From Bacteroidales bacterium UBA4243 (GTDB taxonomy: Bacteria; Bacteroidota; Bacteroidia; Bacteroidales; F082), in assembly GCA_002396205.1 (NCBI GenBank), contig DGXB01000100.1, positions 1-48,079 on the forward strand: 48,079 nucleotides of DNA, written 5' to 3'. This document shows, in pieces, positions 17,311 through 26,009 of this stretch. The position numbers were made by a program, and so were the translations under genes. Numbering within the stretch: position 1 is the stretch's first letter; each line of letters opens with the position of its first letter. The notes beneath the pieces were generated by a model. The model saw only the letters and a list, made by a program, of their open reading frames with translations. It had not been told where the DNA came from and did not search any database.

Positions 17311-17616
17311 TTATCCCAAAGGCTTTACAATTTCTATTCTTAACCCCAATGCACTGATGATGCTGTATAAAGTGGAAATAGTCGGGTCGATAAGCCCGTT
17401 TTCGATTCTCGAAATGTAGCTCTTGTTGGCACCAATGCGTTTCCCGAGTTCCTTTTGGGTGATTTTTTCCTCTTTTCGGGCCTCTCGGATTACCTGACCC
17501 ATATAGAAAGCATAGGCTTCCTTGCGGAAAGCCTCTCTTTCCTCTGTACCAACTGCACCATACTTTGCGTCAAGAACCTCGTCATAACTTTGAATCATGT
17601 TTTCGCTTGTATTCAT
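17311..17616 (-). CDS. XRE-family HTH antitoxin (HigA-like)
   Basis: A 101-residue protein with a C-terminal Cro/C1-type helix-turn-helix (residues about 42-95: ITQKELGKRIGANKSYISRIENG, then DPTISTLYSIISALGLRI). It is the downstream partner of a RelE/HigB-type toxin gene, whose end it overlaps by 35 bases; the toxin-first order is the HigBA arrangement. It should neutralise the toxin and repress the shared promoter. Both genes oppose the surrounding cargo modules. Confidence 0.9.
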   Translation of the reverse strand: MNTSENMIQSYDEVLDAKYGAVGTEEREAFRKEAYAFYMGQVIREARKEEKITQKELGKRIGANKSYISRIENGLIDPTISTLYSIISALGLRIEIVKPLG

Positions 17617-17929
17617 AGTATTCCTCCTTGATTTTCAATGCTTTTTCTATTTCTGCCTGTGGCGTTTTCCTGGTCTTTTTCTGGAATCCGTTGAACAGCA
17701 CGACAATGTTTCCTTCGTCGAAAATAAAGAACACCCGATAAATGTTGCCATCCCATTCCACCCTCAATTCGTAAACACCATCCTTTATGAGTTTCACAAA
17801 CTTGGAGTTGATGCGTTTCAGGGTTTTCAGCATATCCAAAATATAGTCGATTTTCCGTCTGACACCCTCATCCACTGAATCGATAAATGACTTGAAATGG
17901 TCGCCGAATGTGATGATCTTTCTTTCCAT
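17582..17929 (-). CDS. RelE/HigB (Gp49-like) toxin
   Basis: A 115-residue predicted mRNA interferase. The Gp49/HigB pattern is visible: KFVKLIKDGVYELRVEWDGNIYRVFFIFDEGNIVVLFNGFQKKTRKTP, then an ending rich in Lys and Glu. The open frame extends about 69 codons upstream, antisense to regulator 2, but ATG 17929 is the proper start because a TACTTTTG promoter element ends 5 bases before it. It overlaps the antitoxin gene by 35 bases and is divergent from TPR-HTH regulator 2, with only 66 bp between the two start codons. Confidence 0.9.
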   Translation of the reverse strand: MERKIITFGDHFKSFIDSVDEGVRRKIDYILDMLKTLKRINSKFVKLIKDGVYELRVEWDGNIYRVFFIFDEGNIVVLFNGFQKKTRKTPQAEIEKALKIKEEYYEYKRKHDSKL

Positions 17930-17933
17930 GCGG

Positions 17934-17941
17934 CAAAAGTA
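17934..17941 (-). promoter_or_regulatory. -7 element of the toxin-antitoxin operon
   Basis: TACTTTTG on the minus strand followed by CCGC and the ATG at 17929, predicting a leaderless message. The divergent regulator gene has the same TTTGCCGCATG junction. Confidence 0.6.
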
Positions 17942-17983
17942 CACAAAAGTTTCAATATGCTGCAACTTTTTTGTTTTTTTCCT

Positions 17984-17991
17984 TATCTTTG
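17984..17991 (+). promoter_or_regulatory. -7 element of TPR-HTH regulator 2
   Basis: TATCTTTG lies 4 bases before the ATG at 17996, predicting a leaderless message. Because the toxin promoter is about 40 bases away in the opposite direction, regulation of one could affect the other. Confidence 0.65.
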
Positions 17992-17995
17992 CCGC

Positions 17996-19639
17996 ATGAA
18001 ATTTCTTCGAAACATAGCTTTCCTGATTTTCGGGATTTTGGTCGCCTGCGCCAAACACGAAGCGCCGCCGCCCGAAGAGGACATGCTCTATCGCGTGGAG
18101 TGTTTCTACCCAAATAATCCCGACAGCGCCATGCAAATCCTTGATACGCTGGATGTTTCGGGGTTATCAAAAAAGGAACAGGCGCATTATTGCTTGTTGC
18201 AATTGGATGTTTTGTTCAACATGAGGTTTTATGACACTGAAACAGACTCGCTTCTACAAGTGGCTGACAATGAGTTTGCTGGTGGCGACGACAAGTATTT
18301 TGAGGCATGGTCGTATTATGCCAAAGGCTATGCCTACCGTTCGTCGCCTCAGCATCGGTGGCTTTGTATCGACAACTTTTTGAAAGCCAAGCAAAGCATC
18401 GACCAATGCAAGCATGTTGACGAGCGGTTGGTACGTTTTAAGCCTACTCCCACCACAGAACAAGATGTGATTGACCGCTTGAAATACAAAATCTATAGTG
18501 GTCTTGGGTCGGCCTACGGCGACTTCGGTTACCATACGGAAGCTATGGAGGTGCTGAAAGAGGCCGAGCAATCCTTGTCAGAACGTCAATGGTTTGACCA
18601 ACATTGCTATACTGCACTCATGATTAGCGAGTTATACCTTCGTTTCAAGGAATATGACAGTAGCGCGATGTACCTTGAAAAGGGCTTTCACTCAGCCGAA
18701 ATGACGGGTGATGTCCAAAAGTTGGCCGCTTGCCACAGTTCGGCCGCCCTGAATGCGCTTTATCGTTACGAGAAGCAAAAGCGAACAGAAAGTGAGGACG
18801 GACCCCAGTTGTTGCGGGAGGCCATTATGGAGGAGAAAAGCGCCTTAAGGATTTTGGATGACCAAACAGCCAAATTCAAGGCAAGTGTGATAGACGGATT
18901 GGCCCATGCCTATTTCGAGCTGAAGCAATATGATTCATGCATATATTTTGCGCAACAAGCTGTGGATCAATATGGATTGGAGGTGTGGAAGATGAATGCC
19001 AATATGTATCTTTACAAGTCTTACGAGGCATTGGGTCAAATGGATAGTGCTATATGGTATGCGGAGAAGTATATGGATTCGAGGCAAAAATACGATCGCA
19101 GTGGCAAAAGTGTAGCCGAAGTAAAAGACGAATACGATCGACAAATGGAGTTGCAACGTGTTGAGAACGAGCACCAAACCAATCGATTGAAACTCTATCT
19201 GCTGATTGCACTGCTCGTCATTGCCTTGTTGCTGTTGTGGCTGTTCGTCAACCGTTACCGCAAGAAAAAGGAGATGGAAGCGACAGTGCTCCGCGAGACC
19301 CAACACCAGTTGCAGTCCGACTTGGAGACCGCCGAACAACATTCGCAAGACTTGTTGCTAAAGCGGGCGAATGTCATCTACAAGTCAGAAGAAAAAGACA
19401 AATTGAGGCGCATCATGGCCGAGTTTGAGGCTGCCTATCCCCAAGCTATGGAAAAACTGAAATCGGCCTATCCCGACCTCAACGAAAACGAGCGCACGGT
19501 GGCCGTGCTCAACTTTTTGGGCTTCCGCATCAAGGAGGAGGCCGCATTGCTCAATCTGAGCGAAAACACGGTGATGAAATACCGCTCCAACCTGAAAAAA
19601 ACGACGGGTTCCGACCCGATTTCACCGCTTTTGGGCTGA
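17996..19639 (+). CDS. membrane TPR regulator with LuxR-type HTH, paralogue 2
   Basis: 547 residues. The N-terminus MKFLRNIAFLIFGIL plus lipobox LVAC differs from paralogues 1 and 4, but the next block KHEAPPPEEDMLYRVEC is the same. TPR-like helices follow to about residue 370. The segment AEVKDEYDRQMELQRVENEH and the membrane helix (about 397-421, LYLLIALLVIALLLLWLFV) match paralogue 4. The coiled coil and HTH (about 494-541) are almost identical to paralogue 1, ending TTGSDPISPLLG. The protein is therefore a mosaic. It sits immediately upstream of operator B and the largest cargo cluster. The open frame extends 33 codons upstream across the promoter; ATG 17996 is chosen. Confidence 0.85.
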   Translation: MKFLRNIAFLIFGILVACAKHEAPPPEEDMLYRVECFYPNNPDSAMQILDTLDVSGLSKKEQAHYCLLQLDVLFNMRFYDTETDSLLQVADNEFAGGDDKYFEAWSYYAKGYAYRSSPQHRWLCIDNFLKAKQSIDQCKHVDERLVRFKPTPTTEQDVIDRLKYKIYSGLGSAYGDFGYHTEAMEVLKEAEQSLSERQWFDQHCYTALMISELYLRFKEYDSSAMYLEKGFHSAEMTGDVQKLAACHSSAALNALYRYEKQKRTESEDGPQLLREAIMEEKSALRILDDQTAKFKASVIDGLAHAYFELKQYDSCIYFAQQAVDQYGLEVWKMNANMYLYKSYEALGQMDSAIWYAEKYMDSRQKYDRSGKSVAEVKDEYDRQMELQRVENEHQTNRLKLYLLIALLVIALLLLWLFVNRYRKKKEMEATVLRETQHQLQSDLETAEQHSQDLLLKRANVIYKSEEKDKLRRIMAEFEAAYPQAMEKLKSAYPDLNENERTVAVLNFLGFRIKEEAALLNLSENTVMKYRSNLKKTTGSDPISPLLG

Positions 19640-19752
19640 AAAAATCTGTACTCAAATTGTGCTAACTATTTGATTGTCAATATTGGCTATTGAAAAAAAT
19701 CTGTAATCGGCCTTTCCCATTGATTTTTTTGCATTTTTTTGTTATAGTTTTG
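19640..19752 (+). promoter_or_regulatory. operator-promoter element B
   Basis: Nearly identical to element A and begins at the base after the regulator 2 stop. Box 1 CTGTA is at 19646-19650, box 2 TTGATTGTCAATATT at 19670-19684, box 3 CTGTA at 19701-19705, and -7 TAGTTTTG at 19745-19752. Spacings match A exactly: 24, 31 and 39 bases between the corresponding points. It serves the cargo operon starting at 19922. Confidence 0.75.
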
Positions 19753-19756
19753 CATC

Positions 19757-19884
19757 GACGCGCATTGCGTCATTGTGTTCGACACGCATCGCGTCATTGC
19801 GAGGAGGCACGACGAAGCAATCCAGGAAACAAGTTTTCCGAAAACCAATAGTCTGGACTGCTTCGTGCCTCGCAGTGACGACAA
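19757..19884. repeat. dispersed palindromic repeat, copy 3, in a predicted 5' leader
   Basis: Same organisation as copy 2: tandem CGCATTGCGTCATTG and CGCATCGCGTCATTGCG, then the inverted unit with the central GTTTTCCGAAAACCAATAGT. It lies between promoter B and the ATG at 19922. Operator plus repeat form one duplicated block with the 14463-14705 region. Confidence 0.85.
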
Positions 19885-19921
19885 GTACGGAAGAGAAACA
19901 AACCTATAATTCATAAGTACA

Positions 19922-21544
19922 ATGAAAAAGATTAGACTTCACACCCTGTTTGCGCTTTTGCTTTTGGCGGTCACGCTGTCGGCGCAAACCATTGAGGTGT
20001 CGGGCGAATACCAGGGCGCGGTGCTTTGGGATGCCGACACGGTGAAATTGATGGGCGATGTCAACATCGAGCCTGACGAGACAGGGCTTTCTCGCCTCAC
20101 CATTACGAAAGGCACTTGGGTGATTGCCGAAGGCTATTACCGCATCAAGGTCCACAACGGCTCGTTTTTCGCCCAAGGAATGGACAAATACGCCATTGTG
20201 TTTACTGCACGCGACACCACCGACTTCTACAATCCCACGGCGGAATCGGGGTGGCACGGCATCCATTTGCTTTCCGACCAAAGCAATGCGCAGGACACTG
20301 TGGTCATGGAGTTTTGCGAGGTCGAGTTTGGAAAGATTGTCACGGGCGCACCTGAGAATGAGCGATTTGGCGCAGGAGTCGAGGTGAGAAACAAGAAGTT
20401 CTGCCATTTCGCCCATTGCCGTTTTTCGCAAAACCGCAACGACCACAACACCAGTTCGCCGTCAGGGAGTGGCGGTGGTGCCATGTATGTGCTCAATCCT
20501 GGTAGCGTACTTATGGAGTATTGCACTTTCCACGGCAATTATGCGTGGTGGGGCGCGAGTGCTACGTTGGGCGGCTTGCGGCATTTCACCGTACACGATT
20601 GCGAGTTCTACAACAACTCGGGGCATTATGGAACTGCTCTTGATATGCACGTTGGCGAATTGTCGCTGTCGGCTCAGGGGCCGCAGGTCTACAACAACTA
20701 CATCCACGGCAACCACGGCAGCACGTTGTACCTCGGTTGGGAAGGCGTTGGGCGCTTGCACGACAATGTCATCGTCAACAACGACGGTTATTCGCCCGTG
20801 CTGGGTACCACTGCCCCCAACTATTCGCATTATTACAACAACACGATTGTCAACAACCAAAGCGAGGGGTTCCTTAACGGTCGTGGCTCAGGCATTTGGA
20901 CCAATGGCCAGCAAAAGATCTACAACAACATCGTGTATGGCAACGATGAGTACGATTTTTTGCCGCTGAATATGCCGCAGATACATTTTGAACGAATGGA
21001 TCCAAGCCATCCCGACCCGACCATTTTCAGCAACTGCGTCAGTTGTGCCGATGGCAACGAGGGATCGATTTGTGAGGACCCGCAATTTGTCCAACCCACG
21101 GAAGGGATTGGCTCGGAATATGACCATTCAACAACAGCAACCCATTGGGCTTTGCTTGAGACGTCGCCTTGTCTCAACGTAGGAGCCACCAATATGAGCC
21201 AGTATTATCCCGAAACCGATTTTGCTGGCAATCCTCGCGTGATCAATGGCCGTATCGACTTCGGTGCCCTCGAAGCCCCCGATTGGGATGCCGTTGATGA
21301 AGAAACTGCCCCAAGTTGTGTCTATCCCAACCCAGGCAAGGATGAGTTGCATGTCTTGACGGATTGGGAGAACGCTTTCGTGGTGGTTTATGACCTCAAC
21401 GGAAAAATGATGTTTGAGCGACAAATTCAGGGCTATTCTACGACTGTCGTTACAGAGGATTGGCCTTCGGGAATGTATTTCTGGAAAGTCGTTTCGACAG
21501 GCTCAGCGACGCTTGTTAAAACCGGAAAATGGATTAAAGAATGA
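19922..21544 (+). CDS. T9SS-sorted right-handed beta-helix protein
   Basis: 540 residues: signal peptide LHTLFALLLLAVTLSAQ, then a parallel beta-helix passenger. The helix is shown by repeated short Asn-rich turns such as HGNYAWWG, DCEFYNNSGHYGTALDM, YNNYIHGNHGSTLYL, HDNVIVNNDG, YNNTIVNNQS and YNNIVYGNDE. A choice-of-anchor-Q-like end follows (DFAGNPRVINGRIDFGALE). The sorting domain runs from VYPNPGKDELHV to KTGKWIKE, a diverged version that lacks the NVTAIDATDW block. Such folds are found in polysaccharide lyases and adhesins, but no catalytic site can be named. First cargo gene of operon B. Confidence 0.88.
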   Translation: MKKIRLHTLFALLLLAVTLSAQTIEVSGEYQGAVLWDADTVKLMGDVNIEPDETGLSRLTITKGTWVIAEGYYRIKVHNGSFFAQGMDKYAIVFTARDTTDFYNPTAESGWHGIHLLSDQSNAQDTVVMEFCEVEFGKIVTGAPENERFGAGVEVRNKKFCHFAHCRFSQNRNDHNTSSPSGSGGGAMYVLNPGSVLMEYCTFHGNYAWWGASATLGGLRHFTVHDCEFYNNSGHYGTALDMHVGELSLSAQGPQVYNNYIHGNHGSTLYLGWEGVGRLHDNVIVNNDGYSPVLGTTAPNYSHYYNNTIVNNQSEGFLNGRGSGIWTNGQQKIYNNIVYGNDEYDFLPLNMPQIHFERMDPSHPDPTIFSNCVSCADGNEGSICEDPQFVQPTEGIGSEYDHSTTATHWALLETSPCLNVGATNMSQYYPETDFAGNPRVINGRIDFGALEAPDWDAVDEETAPSCVYPNPGKDELHVLTDWENAFVVVYDLNGKMMFERQIQGYSTTVVTEDWPSGMYFWKVVSTGSATLVKTGKWIKE

Positions 21545-21565
21545 ACAATTTGCGTTATCCGTCTC

Positions 21566-21639
21566 GTCATTGCGAACGCATTGAAGCAATCCAGAGAGTT
21601 AACCCAAAGTCTGGACTGCTTCGTTCCTCGCAGTGACGC
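21566..21639. repeat. dispersed palindromic repeat, copy 4
   Basis: A shorter inverted unit (GTCATTGCGAACGCATTGAAGC... against ...CTGCTTCGTTCCTCGCAGTGACGC) in the 137-bp gap between two cargo genes of operon B. It could form a hairpin that stabilises or attenuates the operon transcript. Confidence 0.8.
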
Positions 21640-21681
21640 AAAGCGAAAAGACAAAAATAAACCAATTAAAAACAAGATAAA

Positions 21682-24243
21682 ATGAAAAACAACAGATTCT
21701 ACGGTTTGCTTGCCGTTTTGCTGATGGCCTCGGCACCGCTGCTGGGCGGAACGGTCAGCGTTGAGCGCGCCAAGGCCTTGGGCGCGAAGTTCGTCGAGGC
21801 CAATTTCAAGAACAGTGCTCAGTTGGAGTGGGTCTATACGGGCATTTCCGAAAAAGGCCATCCTTCGTTCCATGTCTTTAATGGCACCACGGACGGTTTT
21901 GTCATCGTTTCGGCCTGCGACCTGACAAGCCCGATTCTCGGCTATTCCGAAACGGGCCGATTCGACGAAAGCAACATTCCTTCTGGCTTGGGCTATTTCC
22001 TTGACGGCTACGGTCAATCCGTTGATTTTGCGGAAGAAAACCTTGAAAAAGCCGATTTTGTGATTGCCCAGGAATGGGAAAACCTTGAACGTTGCGGCAC
22101 GACACAGACCACAAAACTCGGAAATGTGGCGCCCTTGATTGCTACCCATTGGGACCAGGAATGTTATTACAATGCTGCTTGTCCGAAGGACGAGGATGGC
22201 CCTTGCGGCAGTGCCTTGGCGGGTTGCGTCGCCACTTCGATGGCGCAGGTGATGAAGTATTGGAGCCATCCGCAGCAGGGCACAGGCTCGCATAGCTACA
22301 ATTGTCCGCCCTACGGCAATCTGTCCGCCGACTTTGGCGCAACCACCTATCTTTGGGACGAAATGCCGGAGTCGTTGCAGGGCGATAACCCATATTTGGC
22401 CACGGCCATGTACCATTGTGGGGTGAGTGTCAACATGTTTTACGGCGCCTATGCCAGTGGCGCGTTCCAAAGGGATATACCGGCTGCTTTGAGTTCCTAT
22501 TTCGACTATGGTCCATCGCAAAACTTGGTGAGGGATGATTACCCCTACGACGAATGGGTGGCCATCATGTATGATGCCTTGGATGCCGCCATTCCGATCC
22601 TGTATTCAGGGAAAGACGGTGGCAGTCAGGGCCATTCGTTCATCTGCGATGGGTATGACAGCAACGGCCTGTTCCACATCAATTGGAGCTGGGGCGGTGT
22701 TTTGGACGGCTATTTCAGCATCGACAACCTGCAAACCTACAACCAGAATTGGAACATCAGCCAAGAAATGGTGGCCAACGTCAGGCCGCTGCCAGTGTAT
22801 AATGCGACACCAAAGGCACCCACCGATTTCGCGGTTGAACCGCTTTCTGACGAGTCGTATAGCGCCAATCTGCATTGGACAAATCCAAACAAGACCTTGA
22901 ACAACAGCAATTTGAGCCATATCGACCAAATCGTGGTCAAGCGCAATGGGGTGGTGGTCTATACCGAAAACAACGTCACGCCAGGCGCAACGATGCAAAT
23001 CACCGACGAAGTGCCGCATTACGGCCTTTTTGACTATCAGGTGTATGCGGTCAACGATGGCGTTCAAGGATTGATAGCTTCGCAAAAGGAAGTGCGCTTT
23101 GGTCCCAGTTGCACATGGACGGTGGTGGCTGGCACAACTTCTTTCACGGGTTGGCAAGGGGCTACCATTCAGGTGATTAACAATGCTTCGCAGGTGGTTG
23201 CCACCGTTTCGGCAAACGCTTCGAGCGAGACGCTTCATGTCGAGGTGCCTTTGGGTCGCGTTTCGTGGGCTTGGATGAAAGGCAATAGCTCCGTCAGTGA
23301 TGTGAGCTTCGTGATTAAGGATGCTGAGAATCAGGTTGTTTATTCCTATTCTGGTGCGCCTGCCGATTTGCCTGACGGGATTTTCCTGCGAACGAACAAC
23401 AGCTGCGGCAATGGCACGGATTGCGGTGCGCCTATCGAATTGTATGCTTTCGCGGAGGATGACCATGTCGTGTTGGATTGGTTCGATTCATCCGAAGCAG
23501 AGTATTACAACGTGTATCGCGATGGGACTTTGTTGGTTACGGTATTGGGTCAGGAAACGGGGTTTGTCGACGAAGAACCAAACTTTGGCGGCAACTGTTA
23601 CTATGTGACCGCCTTTTGCGAAGGAGGGGAGAGCGACCCGACCAACGAGGCTTGCGCCACGGTGGGCGAGGGGTGCCAGCCTGCCCGAAACCTTTGGTTT
23701 GAGATGACGAGCAGCAACAAGGTGAAACTCACTTGGGAAACGCCGCAACCCAACACGGGCTTGTCGGGATATTATGTCTACCGTACGAAGGAAGCAGACA
23801 TGAATTGGCAGAGAATCAAGACTTTGGGTGCTGGCTCCACATCTTATACCGACAACACCTCATTAGAGGACGAGACCTTCTATCTTTATAAAGTGGTGGC
23901 CTATTACCAAGACATCGACTGCTATTCCGCCCCGGCACGCTCGAAATACAACGAATTTGAGTATTTCGTGCGGGTGTATTGGTCGGTGGATGGAGTGAGC
24001 GAGGAGACTGCTGAATGTACGGAGGTTTACCCGTCGCCTGGCAACAATTGCATGAACATCCGCACGGCCTTGCAGAATGCCCACATAGAGGTGTACGACA
24101 TGAACGGCAGGCTCATCCACAGCCAAGCTCTCACGGAGAACGTGACTGCGATTGATGCAACGGATTGGGCTGAGGGCGTTTATGTTTGGAAGGTAATTGT
24201 AGATGGGAAGGAAGCGGAGTGTGGAAAATGGATTAAGGAATAA
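21682..24243 (+). CDS. C10 family cysteine peptidase (streptopain-like), T9SS-sorted
   Basis: 853 residues. After the signal peptide comes a propeptide (about residues 22-130, with SVERAKALGAKFVEANF and GFVIVSACDLTSPILGYS). The C10 catalytic domain has Cys182 in AGCVATSMAQVMKYW and His318 in GGSQGHSFICDGYD, followed by the NWSWGG block at 334-339. Two or three fibronectin-like beta domains follow, then a sorting domain (VYPSPGNNCMNIRTALQN ... NVTAIDATDWAEGVYVWKV). The enzyme should be secreted as an inactive precursor and cleave proteins outside the cell, like interpain or periodontain. It is followed after 21 bp by another cargo gene. Confidence 0.93.
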   Translation: MKNNRFYGLLAVLLMASAPLLGGTVSVERAKALGAKFVEANFKNSAQLEWVYTGISEKGHPSFHVFNGTTDGFVIVSACDLTSPILGYSETGRFDESNIPSGLGYFLDGYGQSVDFAEENLEKADFVIAQEWENLERCGTTQTTKLGNVAPLIATHWDQECYYNAACPKDEDGPCGSALAGCVATSMAQVMKYWSHPQQGTGSHSYNCPPYGNLSADFGATTYLWDEMPESLQGDNPYLATAMYHCGVSVNMFYGAYASGAFQRDIPAALSSYFDYGPSQNLVRDDYPYDEWVAIMYDALDAAIPILYSGKDGGSQGHSFICDGYDSNGLFHINWSWGGVLDGYFSIDNLQTYNQNWNISQEMVANVRPLPVYNATPKAPTDFAVEPLSDESYSANLHWTNPNKTLNNSNLSHIDQIVVKRNGVVVYTENNVTPGATMQITDEVPHYGLFDYQVYAVNDGVQGLIASQKEVRFGPSCTWTVVAGTTSFTGWQGATIQVINNASQVVATVSANASSETLHVEVPLGRVSWAWMKGNSSVSDVSFVIKDAENQVVYSYSGAPADLPDGIFLRTNNSCGNGTDCGAPIELYAFAEDDHVVLDWFDSSEAEYYNVYRDGTLLVTVLGQETGFVDEEPNFGGNCYYVTAFCEGGESDPTNEACATVGEGCQPARNLWFEMTSSNKVKLTWETPQPNTGLSGYYVYRTKEADMNWQRIKTLGAGSTSYTDNTSLEDETFYLYKVVAYYQDIDCYSAPARSKYNEFEYFVRVYWSVDGVSEETAECTEVYPSPGNNCMNIRTALQNAHIEVYDMNGRLIHSQALTENVTAIDATDWAEGVYVWKVIVDGKEAECGKWIKE

Positions 24244-24264
24244 CAAATTAAATATCAACAAAAT

Positions 24265-25800
24265 ATGAAAAAAAATACATTTATCTTTGCCGCATTTCTC
24301 CTTGTGGCGACATGGTGCCATGCCCAAGGCGTGGACGGAACGGAAAAAGAAAGGTCTGATAGAAGTTGGCCTTTCACTTCATATCCATTTTGGATTGACG
24401 CTGTAACTAATCAGCCAGAAGGCTATTCTGCTGATGACAACGGAGATGTTGAGATCTCCACTCCAGAAGGCTTGGCATGGTTGCCTAGTGTGGTGAACGG
24501 TCTGAACGGCTGTAGTCCTAACGACTTTAATGGACACACCATTAGACTGGCAGGCGATATCAACCTCGAAGCCATAGCGAAGTTGCGTTTCACGCCAATA
24601 GGTACTCAAGAACATCCTTTCAGAGGTGTTTTCGATGGAGGAGGACACACCATTGACGGTTTATATATTGGTTGCAATGCAGATGGTAATGATGATGAGG
24701 ATCCCAATTTTGACTTTGGTTTGTTTGGATATATTCGCAATGCCACGGTAAAAGACATCACTCTCAATTCTGGAGTGCTTACTGTCAATCTTATGTCCGT
24801 CATTCCTCTCTTGAAAGATCATTATGTTGGTGGGGTTGTAGGTTTTGCAGACTCTCTTTCTGTGGTGGATGGTTGCATTAACAAGATGCGGATGGGCATT
24901 AACGGAGATGGAACCACCCTTGGAGGCATTGTTGGCATGAACCGCAATTCTATCGTAAGAAATTGTGCTTATGTATTTGGAGAAGATGCGATGAATATTT
25001 GCGAGAAAGGAGGAGGTGTCGTTTATATGAATCTATCGGAGGGCGGTTATGCCAATGCTGAAGTGAGTAATTGTTTCTGGTATGGATATATAGTGGAGAT
25101 GGTAGGCGGCGGATATGCGTTGGGTGGAGTGGCTTGTTTTAACGAAACGGATCCAAAATCACAAACAGGCGGATATAAGGCAGTGGTGAGGAACTGCTTT
25201 GCCGAGAGCATTTCGCTAATTAGAGCCACTTATGGCGGCTCGATTATTGGCCAAAACATGGAAGGTTGTGTTGTGGAAAACTGCTATGGCCATATTTGGA
25301 ACAATTATGAATATGCTGGCTTGTTTGGACTTACTTTGGGCGATGTCGCCCAATGCGCAGAGTTCTTGCCCACAGGTCCGTGCCAACTGGAAACAAGTGT
25401 GATGGTAGGCTCCACTTCTACCGATGTCATGGTGGATGCCCTCAACGCTTGGGTGGATATGCAAGAAGATCCCTCAATTTACAAGCATTGGGTGTCTGTT
25501 TATGAACCTTACAACATCCCGATGTTCGAGGATGGTATTGAAGCTGTTGATGAAAGCAACGAGTCTGTTGCTTTATCATCAGTTTATCCCAACCCCGGAA
25601 AAGATGTGTTCAATATCCGCACGGCTTTGCCAAATGCTTATGTCGAAGTGTATGATTCGAACGGAAAACTCATCCACAACCAAGCCCTCACGGGGAACGT
25701 GACGGCGATTGATGCAACGGATTGGGTTGAGGGCGTTTATGTTTGGAAGGTAATTGTAGATGGGAAGGAAGCGGAAGTTGGGAAGTGGATTAAGGAATGA
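24265..25800 (+). CDS. T9SS-sorted GLUG-repeat-like secreted protein
   Basis: 511 residues: signal peptide FIFAAFLLVATWCHAQ, then a passenger with repeated Gly-rich beta-helix turns of the GLUG type (FRGVFDGGGHTIDGLYIG, FGLFGYIRNATVKDITL, YVGGVVGFADSLSVVDGC, LGGIVGMNRNSIVRNC, ALGGVACFNE, YGGSIIGQNMEGCVVENC). The sorting domain runs from VYPNPGKDVFNIRTALPN to EVGKWIKE with NVTAIDATDW. Such proteins are commonly adhesins or are associated with peptidase domains, but no enzyme is present here. It is co-transcribed with the C10 peptidase. The stop is followed by another 59 open codons in frame. Confidence 0.85.
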   Translation: MKKNTFIFAAFLLVATWCHAQGVDGTEKERSDRSWPFTSYPFWIDAVTNQPEGYSADDNGDVEISTPEGLAWLPSVVNGLNGCSPNDFNGHTIRLAGDINLEAIAKLRFTPIGTQEHPFRGVFDGGGHTIDGLYIGCNADGNDDEDPNFDFGLFGYIRNATVKDITLNSGVLTVNLMSVIPLLKDHYVGGVVGFADSLSVVDGCINKMRMGINGDGTTLGGIVGMNRNSIVRNCAYVFGEDAMNICEKGGGVVYMNLSEGGYANAEVSNCFWYGYIVEMVGGGYALGGVACFNETDPKSQTGGYKAVVRNCFAESISLIRATYGGSIIGQNMEGCVVENCYGHIWNNYEYAGLFGLTLGDVAQCAEFLPTGPCQLETSVMVGSTSTDVMVDALNAWVDMQEDPSIYKHWVSVYEPYNIPMFEDGIEAVDESNESVALSSVYPNPGKDVFNIRTALPNAYVEVYDSNGKLIHNQALTGNVTAIDATDWVEGVYVWKVIVDGKEAEVGKWIKE

Positions 25801-25980
25801 AAATACCTTTGGAGGAATGAAAACAGATTGCGTGTTGTCAAAAAAATAGGGACAAGCCGTTTTGCTGCTATTTTTCAAATCATTGAAAAACAATATTTTG
25901 AAGAGTTGGCAACAAGAAAAAGTATGGACAAGGTAGGAGTTGCCCGTGAAAAGCTCTTGACAAGTAATCTTTATCATTAA
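25801..25980 (+). other. open frame in the intergenic leader, nature unclear
   Basis: The 209-bp gap between two cargo genes. Its first 180 bases are open in the same frame as the preceding gene and would encode a protein-like stretch (RFAAIFQIIEKQYFEELATR, then SMDKVGVAREKLLTSNLYH and a TAA). There is no plausible start codon apart from an internal ATG. It may be a gene remnant or chance; the end overlaps the promoter of the next gene. Confidence 0.3.
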
Positions 25981-25985
25981 CTTTG
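25978..25985 (+). promoter_or_regulatory. -7 element upstream of the FN3-repeat lipoprotein gene
   Basis: TAACTTTG, 24 bases before the ATG at 26010, with TTG about 20 bases further upstream. It suggests an internal promoter in operon B. The three-box operator is not present here. Confidence 0.5.
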
Positions 25986-26009
25986 CGAAAATTTCAAAAC
26001 CGAACCCCA

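Noticed and set aside
14581..19884. Insertion sequence or miniature transposon bounded by the inverted repeats
   Set aside because: No target-site duplication or transposase could be found; the units behave as hairpin repeats.
20469..20969. Open frames overlapping the beta-helix cargo gene in other frames
   Set aside because: Thr/Ser/Cys-biased shadows of the Asn-rich beta-helix repeats, with no start context.
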